From Deroplatys truncata (Eukaryota; Arthropoda; Insecta; Mantodea; Mantidae): a stretch of 64,000 nt of DNA. This document shows, piece after piece, positions 13,901-25,949 of this stretch. Both the position numbers and the translations under genes were made by a program. The notes beneath the pieces were generated by a model. That model was not told where the DNA came from. It saw only the letters and a program-made list of their open reading frames with translations, and did not search any database. The stretch spans positions 664,900,618-664,964,617 of the forward strand of contig CM060990.1 in assembly GCA_030765065.1 (NCBI GenBank), written 5' to 3'. Each line of letters starts with the position of its first letter. Positions within the stretch are counted from its first letter, which is position 1.

Positions 13901-15148
13901 AACCATGCTTCGTCCGTAAACAAAATTAAACGCACGTGAGTACACGTTATATTAACATTATTCAACACCAATTCAGAAATTAACTCTACCCACATTATCA
14001 TGTGGTTAGAATTTCTGAGTTACAGTTATCTTATATGGTTCTAATTTTCAACGTTAAGTGTCACTTCAAGCCGAGATTTGCGAAATTCCTGATTCCTGTG
14101 CACGCTTCCTCAGGTATTTCTTTGGATATCGTTCCATCTTTTCTCCGATGTCATAGTGTATTTAATTTCGGTTTCCTTTCAAGAATAGATCCCGTTTCCC
14201 TAAAACTATTCACAAGATTACGAATAGTTTCTCTATGAGGCGCACAAACAGCAAGTAATCTGCCTATAAATGGTTTTCTCAGTTCTGTACAAAAGCTTGT
14301 TGTCAGGATGGAATCCTACATGAAGATTCTATGTGCTAAAATATGCGGACATTTTAGGCGTTATAATAGCATTAACACACTGTGCACTGAAACAGTTGGT
14401 CTCACAACGTATCAACCTCTGTACAAAGACTTCGCGTCAACAGATTAGCCGAAACACCGCGCGGAGGGAAAGCGGAGAGGAAATGAAACCGTTTAGAAAC
14501 AGCGCAGTGCAGGGCAAGCAGTTAGTTACTCGCAACGGCCACGGGTCGAAACGAAGGCTCTATACTTAATCATGTTACGAAAAGTATCAGTGCCAAACTC
14601 ACGACCTGGGTTGTTGTTCTAAGTGGATGGTGCACCTACTCATTCTTCTGTAGCGAAAGCAACTAATATGCTACTACACTATCCCTTGGATGGAGATGTG
14701 ACAGCTTTGACTGGTCACCACGTTCATCCAGCTTGGTGCTCATGGACTTCTTAAGGGCGTGTTATAATGTATTGAAAGTTATAATATCTGAAAGGGATCC
14801 CCCCTTAATGGACGAATTGAAAGGGTTCATCTAAGAAGCATTAAATAGCACTCGGGCTACTCGGAATTTATTCTACTCTGTGGCAGTGTTTTCGACTGGA
14901 TACAACGCTGATGGAAGACATTTCAAATATTTACGAGATTAAACTGTATGTATTGTGTGAAATAAATTAAGTAAGATGTAATGACCTGATTAAAATTAAA
15001 TAGATATAGTTTGGAAACCGAAAGGTTGTCAAAAACAAGATAAGTGGAGGACATCAGTATAGCCAATTTCCAGCTTGCACAGCATAGTTTACAATTAACG
15101 ATAGATTCATTGAGGGAAAATGTTGGCGTACTACAGTCATGTTCAAAA
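13901..15148. other. Unassigned stretch
   Basis: No gene, element end or RNA gene recognised. Short open frames near 14002 and 14333 resemble nothing known to me. Confidence 0.5.
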
Positions 15149-15451
15149 TTAAAATTAAATTAAATTGAGTTTTAGTTGTTGACGATCTTTAACTGCTGTG
15201 GTTATTTGCGTCCCATTCTATATTGGGCGTTAAAGACCGGTAATTTTAAGGCCTCTTTATCAGGCTTGAGGTTTTTCACGTGCCGTAAATCTACGACACG
15301 GGACCACCGGCTTCACTTCCCTTACAAAGGAAGCCATGCTAAGGATTTTTACGCCCGAAAAAAAATCAATCGCCCTCCGCCGGGTTTGAATCCACGACCT
15401 CGGGAACTAGAGGCTAGTCTGGTAACCACTACACCACAGAGGATGACGAGC
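15149..15451 (-). mobile_element. tRNA-derived SINE, family B, copy 1
   Basis: On the minus strand the head reads TGGTGTAGTGGTTACC (A box) and GGATTCAAACCC (B box), followed by a body with TTACGGCACGTGAAAAACC and CGCCCAATATAGAATGGG. The tail is AATTTAATTTTAATTTT-like. Flanks CATGTTCAAAA (15138) and CATGTTGAGAA (15452) look like its target duplication. The same family occurs on the plus strand at 21.6 kb. Confidence 0.85.
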
Positions 15452-15513
15452 CATGTTGAGAACAGAAGCCATTACACATGCGCTATGATATAAAAATTGT
15501 ATTCTACAAATGG

Positions 15514-15829
15514 GATTAATAATAATAATCTCGAGGTGCTACGGTGCACGAAGGGCCATGACCTCCCAACCGGACCGCTGGCCTCACATCCACGTACGCA
15601 CGGCAGAGGTGGACGATCATCCAATCGATTCGGAGAGGTGTTGTGACCAGCATCATGCATCCCCCAGCCAGAATGTTGGTCTCCGTGGCCGGGATCGCTG
15701 CCTATCGCAGCTCCTCACTTGCTGAGTGGACACCGATGGTATAGGCGGGACTTAAAATCTGCACCCCCAAGGGTGGGATCGAATCCGGGTGCATTTCGTG
15801 GCCGGAAACCACAGCACCACGACGCAGGA
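15514..15829 (-). mobile_element. tRNA-derived SINE, family C
   Basis: On the minus strand the head is GTCGTGGTGCTGTGGTTTCC with a B box GGATTCGATCCC. The 3' tail is (ATT)n at the left edge. Near-identical flanks CTACAAATGG (15504) and CTACAAAGGA (15830) mark a target duplication. It has no visible relation to families A and B beyond the tRNA-like head. Confidence 0.75.
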
Positions 15830-16129
15830 CTACAAAGGAATTCACCTCAGGTAAACACATAAATAGCGATACCTCAATAGTGGAGTTGTCGCATTATCTA
15901 TCTTCAGATAGCACTAACAACCGAGTAGTAGGTTCAAGTCCAAGAACCAGTACCACTTCAAGTCAATCGAGGCCAGTTAGGTGGTAGGTCGTGAGATTCT
16001 TAATCGAAGGTGAGTTTTGGTGACATGTTCACAACATAAAATAATGGAATTTTGCTTTACACTTTGGTGCATGCTATTTTCATATTTATAGGTATTTTGT
16101 TGTGCCTTGCTCTATCGGCAAACATCTAC

Positions 16130-16574
16130 TGAAGATGATTGTTTGTTGTATTGTTATTTTTACGTTGTTATTTGCCCCACGCTTTGCGAGCCAATTTGAA
16201 AAAGAAGGTTTATTACTGCCACGTATGGAAAGCCGATTTGAAGTAGGAGTTGTATTGTAGTTCAAATGTTGGGGAGCCGAACTTGAAGTAGTAGTTGCAA
16301 CCACACGTATTGTACAAAGTTTCCGGTAGCCTTCGCCCCAAATGTACTTTCCGGTGGCCTTTGCTCCAAGTTTAAAAGTATTAACCTTGTAATTTTTACT
16401 GTTTCTTTAAATATTATATATTTATGTTTGCCTCGGCTGCATCAGTATTTATTTTTAGAGACATGAATGTCTTAGCAGGGAGTGGTGCGACTGAAGAATG
16501 TAGGCTCACACAGATTATAATTTTACTTCACTCCTTTTGTTAATGCTTGACACGATTTAAATAACACTTCACTG

Positions 16575-16637
<63 letters not shown>

Positions 16638-17210
16638 TATAGAGCTGTGAGATTTGTTTTTTATTAAATACTTGCACTTTTTAATACGTAAACTATTTTT
16701 GTCTGACACAAAATACGTATTAAATTTCTCGAGGACGCATTTGCGTCCGGTTAGGAACACTGTCTACAACCAACTGAACTCTAAATTTGTGAATTTTGCT
16801 ATATTTCAGTTTCTGATTGGCTAATCCCACTTCAATAGAATACCTTCATTTAGCTAAAGCTTTTTTCTGGTTGTTGATTGGCTATTTATAGACTGTCTCA
16901 AAATTTACATTATTGTTGCTCCAATAATGACTAGTAGCATTATTAAACTTTCTTACTCATTATTGCCTCAAGGTTACCTCATTGTTAGCAACTTTTAACC
17001 TTTTATTCTCACAGCTCCTATATTATTAAATTACGTAATACATTCACATAACATTATTAAACATGTTCATAATATAAACATATATAATGACTGTAATGTA
17101 GACTTTTTATGTATTGTTAACTACACATATTGCTTTAAGGCGGGCTGTTATTGAATTTATATATTATATAATTAGACTGAAATCATTTAAGTGTTAAAAA
17201 TACTGCCTCA
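16130..17210 (-). mobile_element. LTR-like repeat family, copy 2
   Basis: TGAAGATG to CTGCCTCA, flanked by CTAC (16126) and CTAT (17211), a 4-bp duplication with one mismatch. At 1081 bp it is longer than most copies because of a TA/GA microsatellite expansion inside it (16574-16633) and an extra block with the AAAGTTTCCGGTAGCC module. Confidence 0.85.
16574..16633. repeat. (TA)n(GA)n compound microsatellite within LTR-like copy 2
   Basis: In other copies this site reads only ATATAGAGAGCTGTGAG. Here it has grown into about 14 TA and 16 GA units, so the microsatellite arose after insertion from a seed present in the element. Confidence 0.9.
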
Positions 17211-17214
17211 CTAT

Positions 17215-18550
17215 AATCCACTTAAATCCAGAGTAAATCACTTAAGGATTTAACCAATAAAGTAGATTTTGCTAACCTCTAAAGTCATACAGTACTTTTT
17301 TTGGCGGAGAGATTATTTTAAGACAAATTTAAATTGCCAGAATATTTAATTAAAACGGGATTTGTCAGTTTATGGGCGATGGTGATGTGTAGAATTTTCT
17401 GAGGGGCATAAATGTTGAAAAGAGGTGTTCTTCACTCGCAATATTAAATTCTAACTATTCTCTTTTTGACTTCGTTGCGGTGTCCCAGTATCTACAATAA
17501 AACGATCAAGAACTGAAAAGAAATAATGCTGCCGTTAGTGGTGCAACAGTACTTAAGATATCTCTTGACACAACATTTACATTCGCTTTTGGCTATCTGC
17601 CACACTTCCTTGTTTCTTTTGCGAAACTCGAGTACCATGGTTATTAGCTTCAGTTTCTGGAATAATGATAACGGAACCTACTGGAGAACGTTAAATCCTT
17701 TGGGTGCCCCAAATTGTCGACCACGGCTGAAACCACAGTGTTATACTTTTCCCTTGGAATTTGCTGCTGTGTATACACAATAATTGCACAAAGTGTTATA
17801 ACGATGTTCTCTCAACAAAGAAAACAACCTTTTTGGTCAATCCAGTTTAAAGCCAGATGAGGTTGAGAGTCCCAAATTCGCAGTATTAAGGTTAAAGACC
17901 CAGATATGACTCCCATTCGTATACTGCTACCACGACAAAGGACGCCATGGTCGCCGCGAAAATGTAGGAGAGTAATATTTAAAAATAATAAAGTTTTGGG
18001 AATCAATGGATACCAACAGAACTTTTCCAAATTTGGTGCCAAGATTCGAGAAGGCTGTTACATGTAATTAAAAATAATAAAGGAATTTCCAGGACATGGC
18101 ATATTGCAACGATACAACCAATATACAAGCAAAACTGAAGAAAAGAATACCCCAGTATCTTTATCAAATTTTAGTAACATTACAGGAACACTGCGGAAAA
18201 TGCAACTCATATTTTATTGTTAATATCAAGAAACAGAGAATTGATGAAAAGAATTTATTTTGAAAAAATGAAGCATAATTATGTATTGTAGCAGTAAATG
18301 ACACAGTTGAATAGCAAGCAATAAATAAAACTGTTAGAAGTTTTTAAAAACGCGAGAATATTTAAACTGAAATGTCGTTTGTTCTTTTTGTATGTAATAA
18401 TGAAAATTTTCTCTACGTTATCTTGACTGCTAGATTTTCTAATCTAGACGAAAACTTTCTGGAGACCCTGCATTTGGAATTGGCACGCCGGGTGGCATCT
18501 CAGTAGTGCTTCGACATCTTAGAACGAAAGTTTGCCGTCTCTTACATATG
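17215..18550. other. Unassigned stretch
   Basis: AT-rich. Open frames near 17526 and 18042 are short and unsupported, and I recognise no element. Confidence 0.5.
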
Positions 18551-19252
18551 CGAGGGGCGCCCAATAAGTAAGTTTCCCTATTTTATACAAAAACATTACA
18601 CAGAATTGATCATGTTGAATTAATTTTATTTATATTGTATACTCCTTCTGTTGCTTTTATACATAGTCAACATGTTTTTCCAAGCATTTTTGGGGACGTG
18701 ACACAAGTTTTTCCAAATCAGTGTTGTACCAGATCGGGTCCTGTGCTCGTAACCAGCTGTTCACTTCTGATTGATCTTCGTCACGGTGTTAAAGTGCTTA
18801 CTTTCATGATGACCTTTGAGTTATGGGAACATGTGAAAATCACTTGGGAAAAGACCTGGTGAATATGGAGGATGCGAGAAAACTTCCCAATTGAATCTTC
18901 TGAGCTCCGGCTGGGTCAAGATTCAACTAAGTTTTCTCGTATCCTCTGTATTCACTGGAGCTTGCCACAAGTGATTTTTACATGTTCCTCCAACTCAAAG
19001 ATAAGCACTTTTAACACCGATGATGAAATAAAATCAGTGAACAGCTGGTTGCGAGCACAGGACCCGACCTGATACAACACTGGCTTGGAAAAACTTGTGT
19101 CGCGTCTCCAAAAATGCTTGGAAAAACATGTTGACTATGTAGAAATGTAGCAGAAGGATTGCACAATATAAATAAAATTAATTCAACATGATATTTGCGT
19201 GTAATGTTTCTTTTTTACAAAATAGGGAAGCTTACTTATTGGACGACCCTCG
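18551..19252. mobile_element. Palindromic mariner derivative (foldback of the mariner 3' end)
   Basis: Termini CGAGGGGCGCCCAATAAGTA at the left and its inverted form at the right (ending CCCTCG, then TA). The similarity continues inwards through nearly the whole 702 bp: both arms carry CATGTTTTTCCAAGCATTTT and its complement, and CAGGACCCGA and its complement. The arms meet near 18900. Each arm encodes the last part of a mariner transposase, seen on the plus strand in the right arm as DDEIKSVNSWLRAQDPT and then LEKLVSRLQKCLEKHVDYV after a stop. It is thus two head-to-head copies of one 3' end with no catalytic domain. Confidence 0.85.
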
Positions 19253-19978
19253 TATTAATACAGAATTATTTTATGGTGTGATGGTACATGATTTCTTTCA
19301 CTATACGTGCAGACTGACGGCGAGCAAACCTTGGAATACACATGAAATAACTGCTCTTGTTGGTTTGGAATTGCATTCCACGAATTCTGCGCTTACAACT
19401 GCAAGGAAAATTTACGCTCTTCAGTATAATTAACTATATTTTCCATATAGTTATTTAGGGGTTGTTTTACATCATAATGAACTTCACTATAGCACAAGCT
19501 TGGCCAAGTGCGTGACTGTAACACATTAAAGGCCATAGCTCATCTATCGTTTAAGCGTTCCATTAAAGAAGATGAACTATGTCTACGAAGGTCTTTAAAA
19601 ATGAAAGGAAAAACCAGATTCGCTTTAAATGTTTATCTCTGAAGCTACAATTAAAGGGACAAGAAAATGGCAATGGATGGCTGTAGGGGATTGGATTTTG
19701 TCTCGGGATGGTATCAAACATTCATGACCACTGATTGCCTAGAGGAAGGGGATTGCTGAGGACACGTGATGGCTCTAGACCTTATCTCTGAGCAAGAAGT
19801 CGCTTCAGGCAAAGTAAACCCACGTAGACCGGCTTGTCTTTTCTTCTTAAACGATGCAGCCTCGAATGATGCACTTAGCTCTTTATCTATGTTTAAGATA
19901 GAACCCTAGTTCCCATTTTTCCTCCGAGCATAAACAGAGCTTTCCGCTCTTTGAGGTGACTTAAGAGTATCTCTGTAC
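19253..19978. other. Unassigned stretch
   Basis: No recognisable gene or element; it ends at the next LTR-like copy. Confidence 0.5.
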
Positions 19979-20936
19979 GGAGGCAGTATTTTAAACACTT
20001 AAATGATATCAGTCTAATTATATAATATAAAATGTATATTACAGTCATTGTATTATGTTTATTTTATTATGTACATGTATAAAAATGTTATGTGAATGTA
20101 TTATGTAGTTTTAACAATGCAGGAGCTGTGAGAATAGAAGCAAGCTGCTTTCCGTAGCAAACAGAATTATAAAGTAGAAGCCGAAAGTTGCTAATAATGA
20201 GGTAACCTTGAGACAACAATAAATTAGAAAGTTTAAAAAGGCTACTAATAATTCTTGGAGCAATAATAATGTAATATTTTAAACGGTTTATAAATAGCCA
20301 ATCAACAATTAGTAAAGCTTAAAGTTAAATAAAGGTATTATATTGGAGTAGGATCAGTCAATCAGAGACTTGAAAATGAGAAAAAGTACAAATTCAGGCG
20401 GTAGACGCTACAAGGAAGCGTACCAAAGCAGTTCGGTATGGTACGGGTTCAGTGTGAGACATATAAAAATTCGTTGCGGTGAGAATAATATAAAGTTTAC
20501 CTGTTAAAAGTGCAAATAACAATAATCTCACAGCTCTACTATCAGTGAAGTGTTATTTATTCGTGTGAAGGATTAATAAAGAGAGTGGAGTACAATTATA
20601 ATTTGTGTAAGCCTTGTTCTTTAGCCGTACCAGCCCTGTTAAGACATACGTGCTCTACAAAATACTACTAATGAAGCCGAGGCATATATAATATTTAAAT
20701 AAATAACATTAAAATAGTTATTATACATGAAGTAAACGTGGGGCGAAGGCCACCGAAAAGTTTGTACCGTACGTGGGGCGAACACTCCTAGAAACAGTCT
20801 CCTGCAAATTGACATCCATCACATGCGTGGTCTAAAACAGCTTCAAAATTGGAGCCTAAACGTGGTGCAATCGCTACAACAATTAGACACCTTCAAGTTT
20901 GGCTCTCCAACAGTGGGGCTACAAAATACTACTTCA
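19979..20936 (+). mobile_element. LTR-like repeat family, copy 3
   Basis: Starts GGAGGCAG (first T mutated) and ends CTACTTCA, flanked by GTAC (19975) and GTAT (20937). It is one of the more diverged copies. Its right end falls at a subterminal repeat unit nearer the interior than in copies 7 or 12. Confidence 0.8.
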
Positions 20937-20940
20937 GTAT

Positions 20941-21568
20941 GCTTCTAAGGGCACCCTTTGTACTTACTAAGTGTATAAATGAAGCTGTAAAATGAACTTA
21001 TAAAGCAATCCGCATTTATATTAACAAAAACTAAAATACATTTTTACCTTCTTTATCACCTACCTGTAGTAAGTAAGAGGAAGTATTCTAATCCACCCAA
21101 AAATTTGATGTCAATATTTCAGCGGGAATTCATGTTTTCAGGCCTCCTGCATCCATAAAGTCCTTTTAAAAAGAGCTTTGTGTATCTGTGAACAGTATAA
21201 CCCAAAATCGAAATGGTATTCATGTTCAGCGCATCCAAAGACGTGACACGAAGATTTTAAGAAAATTCCCACAAAACTGTTTACAAGGAAGACTTTTCGA
21301 AGTGTTATATTTTCTCAAAATTACTTAATGATTTTGATTAAAATACATATGTCTAAGATATTTGCGTATAGTAACTTATAACAGGTGTTAAGATTTATTC
21401 GGTCCTTACCGCAATACGGTTTAAGTGAATGACGTCATTATTAATTCAGTCAACCCCATTTCTCAAAGGGGAGGTGCGGAATTGAACTTCGGATTGCATG
21501 CGTTTCCGACTTCGTAAACGGTTGATGTGCTGCGGCGGTGCGGAACTGCTTTTCGCTAAGACACTTTG
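20941..21568. other. Unassigned stretch
   Basis: No gene seen. The last 13 bases are the left target duplication of the following SINE. Confidence 0.5.
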
Positions 21569-21862
21569 GTCGTCCTCCGTGGTGTAGTGGTTACCATATT
21601 AGCCTCTAGTTCCCGAGGTTGCGGGTGCAAATCCCGGAGGACGATGGATTTTTTCGGGCCTAAAAATCCTTAGCATGGCTTCTTTCGGAAGGGAAGTAAA
21701 GCCGGTGGTCCCGTGTCGTAGATTTACGGCACGTAAAAGAACCTCAAGCCTGATAAAGAGGCCTCTGAGCAAAAGTTCCGGTCTTTCACGCCCAATATAG
21801 ATTGGGAGGAGCATAGTAGTTAAAGAGCGTCCATAAGTAAAATAAAATTTAATTTAATTTAA
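21569..21862 (+). mobile_element. tRNA-derived SINE, family B, copy 2
   Basis: The tRNA-like head still has a perfect 7-bp acceptor stem (TCCTCCG pairing with CGGAGGA), an A box TGGTGTAGTGG and a B-box region GGGTGCAAATCCC. The body matches the copy at 15.1-15.4 kb. The tail is (AATTT)n. Target duplication CTAAGACACTTTG (21556) / CTAGGACACTTTG (21863), 12 of 13 identical. The head is probably tRNA-Val-like but has lost a good anticodon stem, so it is not a tRNA gene. Confidence 0.9.
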
Positions 21863-21875
21863 CTAGGACACTTTG

Positions 21876-22616
21876 TGCGTTCTTTGCACGCGAGATGGAA
21901 GTGAACACCGATCACAAAATTTGCATGTTTGAGTGCTAAGCCGAGACCCTCTATGCTACAAAAACCGTCCAATTATTTGAGTTACGTATCAGCATACATG
22001 CTGAGATTGCGAGTTTACGAGACGCAAGAAGTTCCAAATGTAAATGCCGGAAAGGTACGATACAAGCCCCATTTCACTAAGGTGACCTCGAAACTGTTGA
22101 CATCCATCCCTTCCACTCATCTTTCGCTAGTCCTCTGCCAGAAGCACTGGTGATAAACTCGCTTTAAGGTACTGACGTAGTGCGCAGACAACTAATTGGC
22201 GGCAATGGCCAAATAAATTTGAAGACTGAAGTTGGCCGCGTTCTAGATGCGTAGCCCTGAATTCAGAGTTCCTCAGCCTGTAACTGAGCTGCTCTTCCGG
22301 TGTAATGTCTACAGGGAGGGGTAAATTATGTACCTTTGGCGATAATGAAAACATCGACCCTGATAAATGTTAACTTTATTATTAAGTTATTGCCACACAT
22401 TCTGGAACGTGCGCCAGCACTTAGTTAATTATTCGGGGTAAAGAACTCGATCGTCACAAGTTTTAATACTATGAATTTACTTGTAGTTAACATAGCGACA
22501 ATTTATAAGCCGACAGGATTTCTAAGTTCTCTAACCCTGCCATAGAGCGATCTTTCCCAGCGTGCATAGGCCGCGGCCTTACTTACACTAGCGCAGAGTT
22601 CAGAGACGTGAAGTTA
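21876..22616. other. Unassigned stretch
   Basis: No gene recognised up to the TA that flanks the next mariner element. Confidence 0.5.
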
Positions 22617-23501
22617 CGAGGGCTGATCAGTAAAGACTGAGACTAATTTTTTTAACAGATATTTATTACTCCATTTCAATGTTGACATGGTCTTTTTCAA
22701 AGTAGTCCTCTTCTACTTGAATGCACTTTTTATGGCGTCTCTGCAAGTCCTCGAACACATGGTACAGGCCATTCTTTGTCAGGTCTTTGAGAATCGCCTC
22801 ACTTTTCTTCAGCACTGCTTCAGTGATCTCAAATCGAATGCCCCGGAGCTTTGCCTTTAGTGATGGGAATAAAAATAAATCACAGGGGACAAGATTGGGG
22901 CTATAAGGCAGATGCGCCACACAGGTAATGTTGAATTTAGCCAAAAATTCCTGGACTTGATTTGCAACGTGAGGCCGCACGTTGTTGTGATAAGTTCTGG
23001 ATGTTTCCTTGCAATGTGCTTCCTCGGTGTAGCCAATACTGACGTGTAGTACGCTGCTGTAACAGTGGTGTGAGTGGGAACAACAATCACAGCAGCTGTG
23101 TTGATGTTGACTTCAGTCATAGCAGAAGCCGAAGCACCAGGCCCACCTTGCTTAGCACAGAGGACTCGCTCTACTTTGAAGTCCTTGAACCACCTAAACA
23201 CTGTTGCACGAAGTGGTGCATCTTCACCGTATGCTTGCTTCAGCTCTTCCAAAGTTTCAAAGGCCGTATGATTTAAACGAAAACAAAGTTTTATTGCTCC
23301 TCTTGTGTCACCTTCATTTTGTGGTATGCGAAATTCAACTAGGGTCAACAATATACAGCATTACTACCGATACGAGAGTGCTGCCGCCTATGGACATTAT
23401 ACATGGAACCCTGCTCTTTTCAAATATTCATGGTAGAGACAGGAAACTCTCAAGAAAGCTGCAGGAGAAAATCAATCTCAGTCTTTATTGATCAGCCCTC
23501 G
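22617..23501 (-). mobile_element. Mariner (DD34D) element with internal deletion, copy 1
   Basis: TA-flanked, with inverted termini CGAGGGCTGATCAGTAAAGA / CGAGGGCTGATCAATAAAGA. On the minus strand the transposase keeps its N-terminal helix-turn-helix region (LCFRLNHTAFETLEELKQAY ... VFRWFKDF), then jumps to the TTVTAAYYTSVLATPRKHIA region. The usual first catalytic Asp region (GDESWLHHYD) is missing. A frameshift follows near 22980 and the second-Asp motif (normally HHDNARPHV) is broken. The third Asp survives in PYSPNLVPCD, with the C-terminus reaching the TIR. It is non-autonomous and inactive, and belongs to the same family as the copy at 33.2 kb. Confidence 0.9.
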
Positions 23502-23503
23502 TA

Positions 23504-24572
23504 CTTGCAACTTCTAATTTTTGCCATGTCCGATTTCATCCCCACTCCCCATATGTCACGTGTTTACTTTGCTCGCTTTTTAATCGTATGACTGTTTCCT
23601 ATTTTTATATTCTAGTTCATATTCCTTACTTTGAACATATTGGCTAAGATTTTGGGCTTTTTCGTCAGTTCCTAGCTTTCTCTTTCCCATGACACTAGTT
23701 AAAATTACTTAAATCTAAGCTGTATCACGTACGTAGTTTTATGACCATAATCCCCTTACTTGTAGGTATATAGCACGCACTTTTTAACTTGGAAAAGAAC
23801 TGCAAAATTCTGAGCCTTTTGTCAACAAACCTTCGGTATCGGCTCCTTCCTCTTGCGTTTGAATGCCGTCACCGCCTGTCCCAAGGAGGCGAACAGGTGG
23901 CTGGCGTGATTCCTCTCTCTATCACAAATTACAGTATTATATTGTATACAAGGTTTGCCCTATATAAGTTACAACATTAAATACGATATTTTGTATAATT
24001 AGTGCTACTGCGTGGTTGCAACCACTTCGTAACATTCCATCATTTATATGATAATAGTATTACTTTGTATATAGTTAATTTATTTTAAATAATTACCGGG
24101 CCATGTTGGACGGATCAAGACCCCGTATATCCTGAATTTACTATAAAAGGCCTGTGAAGCCTTCTTATTCGAATTTTGTATAATTTGGTACAACTGATAA
24201 ATCATAAGAGATAGACAAAAACGTACTAAAGTGTAAATCGGTTTAAGCACACAATTTATTTAAATTGCTCTTTTGCGGCATCAACCATTTTCGAGATATC
24301 TGTTGTTATACGTTTTCAAAACTTTATTGTTCTTTAAAGTGCTGTCGCTATTCAGTTGTTTCTCAAGGAAAGTGTATGGAATTTCTAGATCAGCATATAG
24401 CGATGCGGTTTTTAAACATCTGACTATCGATTTGTACCTTCAACGAAATGTGTAATGAAACTATTTCTGCAAAGGTTTATCTCAATTAGCACGAAGTAGA
24501 TAGAAAAGTGAGCTTTCACCAGAAGAGTTTGTAGAGGTTATATAAAAATAAAGCGATAGTGGCTAAAGAAAG
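23504..24572. other. Unassigned stretch
   Basis: AT-rich; no gene or element recognised. Confidence 0.5.
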
Positions 24573-25521
24573 TGAGGCAGTATTTTTAACACTTAAATGA
24601 TTTCAGTCAATTTATGTAATAAAAAATATAATAACAGCCCACCTTAAAGCAACATGTGTATGTAACGATATATAAAAAGTGTATATTACAATCATTGTAT
24701 ATGTTTATATTAGTGTATCCATGTGTAATAGTGTTATGTGAATGTATTACGTAATTTAATAATGTAGGAGCTGTGAGAAGTAGGTCAAAAGTTGCTAACA
24801 ATGAGGTAACCTTGACGCAATAATGAGTTTGAGAGTTTAATAATGTTAGTTGTGATTCTTGGAAGCAATAATGTAAACTTTGAGATAGTTTAAAATAGCC
24901 AATCAACAACCAGAAAAAGCTTTAGTTAAATGAAGGTATTCTATTGGATTAGGAATAACCCATCAGAGACTTGAAATACAGAAATTTACACGTTTAGGCG
25001 ATTGTGATCAATTCAGTTGCCTACAGACAGTGTTTGTAACTGGATGCGAGATGCGTCCTCAAGAGATTTAATACGTATTCATGTGAAACGAAAAATAGTT
25101 TACGTGTTAAAAAGTGCAAATAATTAATAAAAGAATCGCACAGCTCTATATCGGTGAAGTGTTATTCAAAATCGAATCTAGCATTAAAAAAAGGAGTGAA
25201 GTAGAATTATAATCTGTGTAAGCCTACATTCTTCAGTCGCATCACGCCCTGCTAAGATATCCATGTCTCTTACAAAAATACTGACGCAGCCGAGGCAAAC
25301 ATAAATATACAATATTTAAAGAATCAGTTAAATTACAAAGTTAATATTTTTTTAAACTTGGGGTAAAGGCCACCTGAAAGTACATTTGGGGCGAAGGCTA
25401 CCGGAAACTGTTTACTAAACGTGCGGTTGCAACTACTACAAGTTCGGCTCCCAACAGTTGAAATACAATACAACTCCTACTACAAATCGGCTTTTGTATA
25501 CGAGAAACAATAACTTTCTCA
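24573..25521 (+). mobile_element. LTR-like repeat family, copy 4
   Basis: TGAGGCAG to ACTTTCTCA with a perfect AAAG duplication (24569 and 25522). It retains the CCAAT pair and the inverted pair GAGCTGTGAGA / CACAGCTC. The distal terminus differs from most copies (ends CTCA rather than TTCA). Confidence 0.85.
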
Positions 25522-25582
25522 AAAGTCATTCGATTGTAACACATCAGATTTTTTATTTCCTAGCTCGTAGTTTCCGAAAACT

Positions 25583-25949
25583 ATACACGATGGACCATTT
25601 AAGTTGAGACTGTACAACATCTCCAGAACTAAACTTTGTAGAAAGAAATGTTTCAATAAAATTTGCTTGATATTATGGGGAAAGTAAATGCCATTAGTCG
25701 TGTTTTATTTGGAGGACGTTATGATGGTCATTCTAAGGTCAATTTAATTCTTTTTAATGGGACCCTACAATTAGAGTCAATTTAAATTGACCCTAAATGA
25801 CCATCACAACGTCCTCCAAACAAAACACGACTAATGGCATTTACTTTCCCTCATAATATCAAGCAACTTTTATTCAAGAAATTTCTTTCTACAACGCTTA
25901 GTTTTGGAGACATTGCACAGCCTCAACTTAAATGGTCACTCTTTATCTA
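25583..25949. mobile_element. Foldback MITE, IS630-related family, short form
   Basis: Nearly the whole element is an inverted repeat: the left arm runs from GGACCATTTAAGTTGAGACT (25593) to TGATGGTCATTCTAAGG, and the right arm is its complement ending in CTCAACTTAAATGGTC (about 25938). The arms also share the CGTGTTTTATTTGGAGGACG block. The spacer is only about 30 bp. The arms match the ends of the 630 bp MITE at 47.5 kb and the flank of the transposase remnant at 34.7 kb. Confidence 0.85.

Noticed and set aside
21569-21645. A functional tRNA gene
   Set aside because: The acceptor stem and boxes are good, but the anticodon stem is poor and the sequence continues into a SINE body with tail and target duplication.
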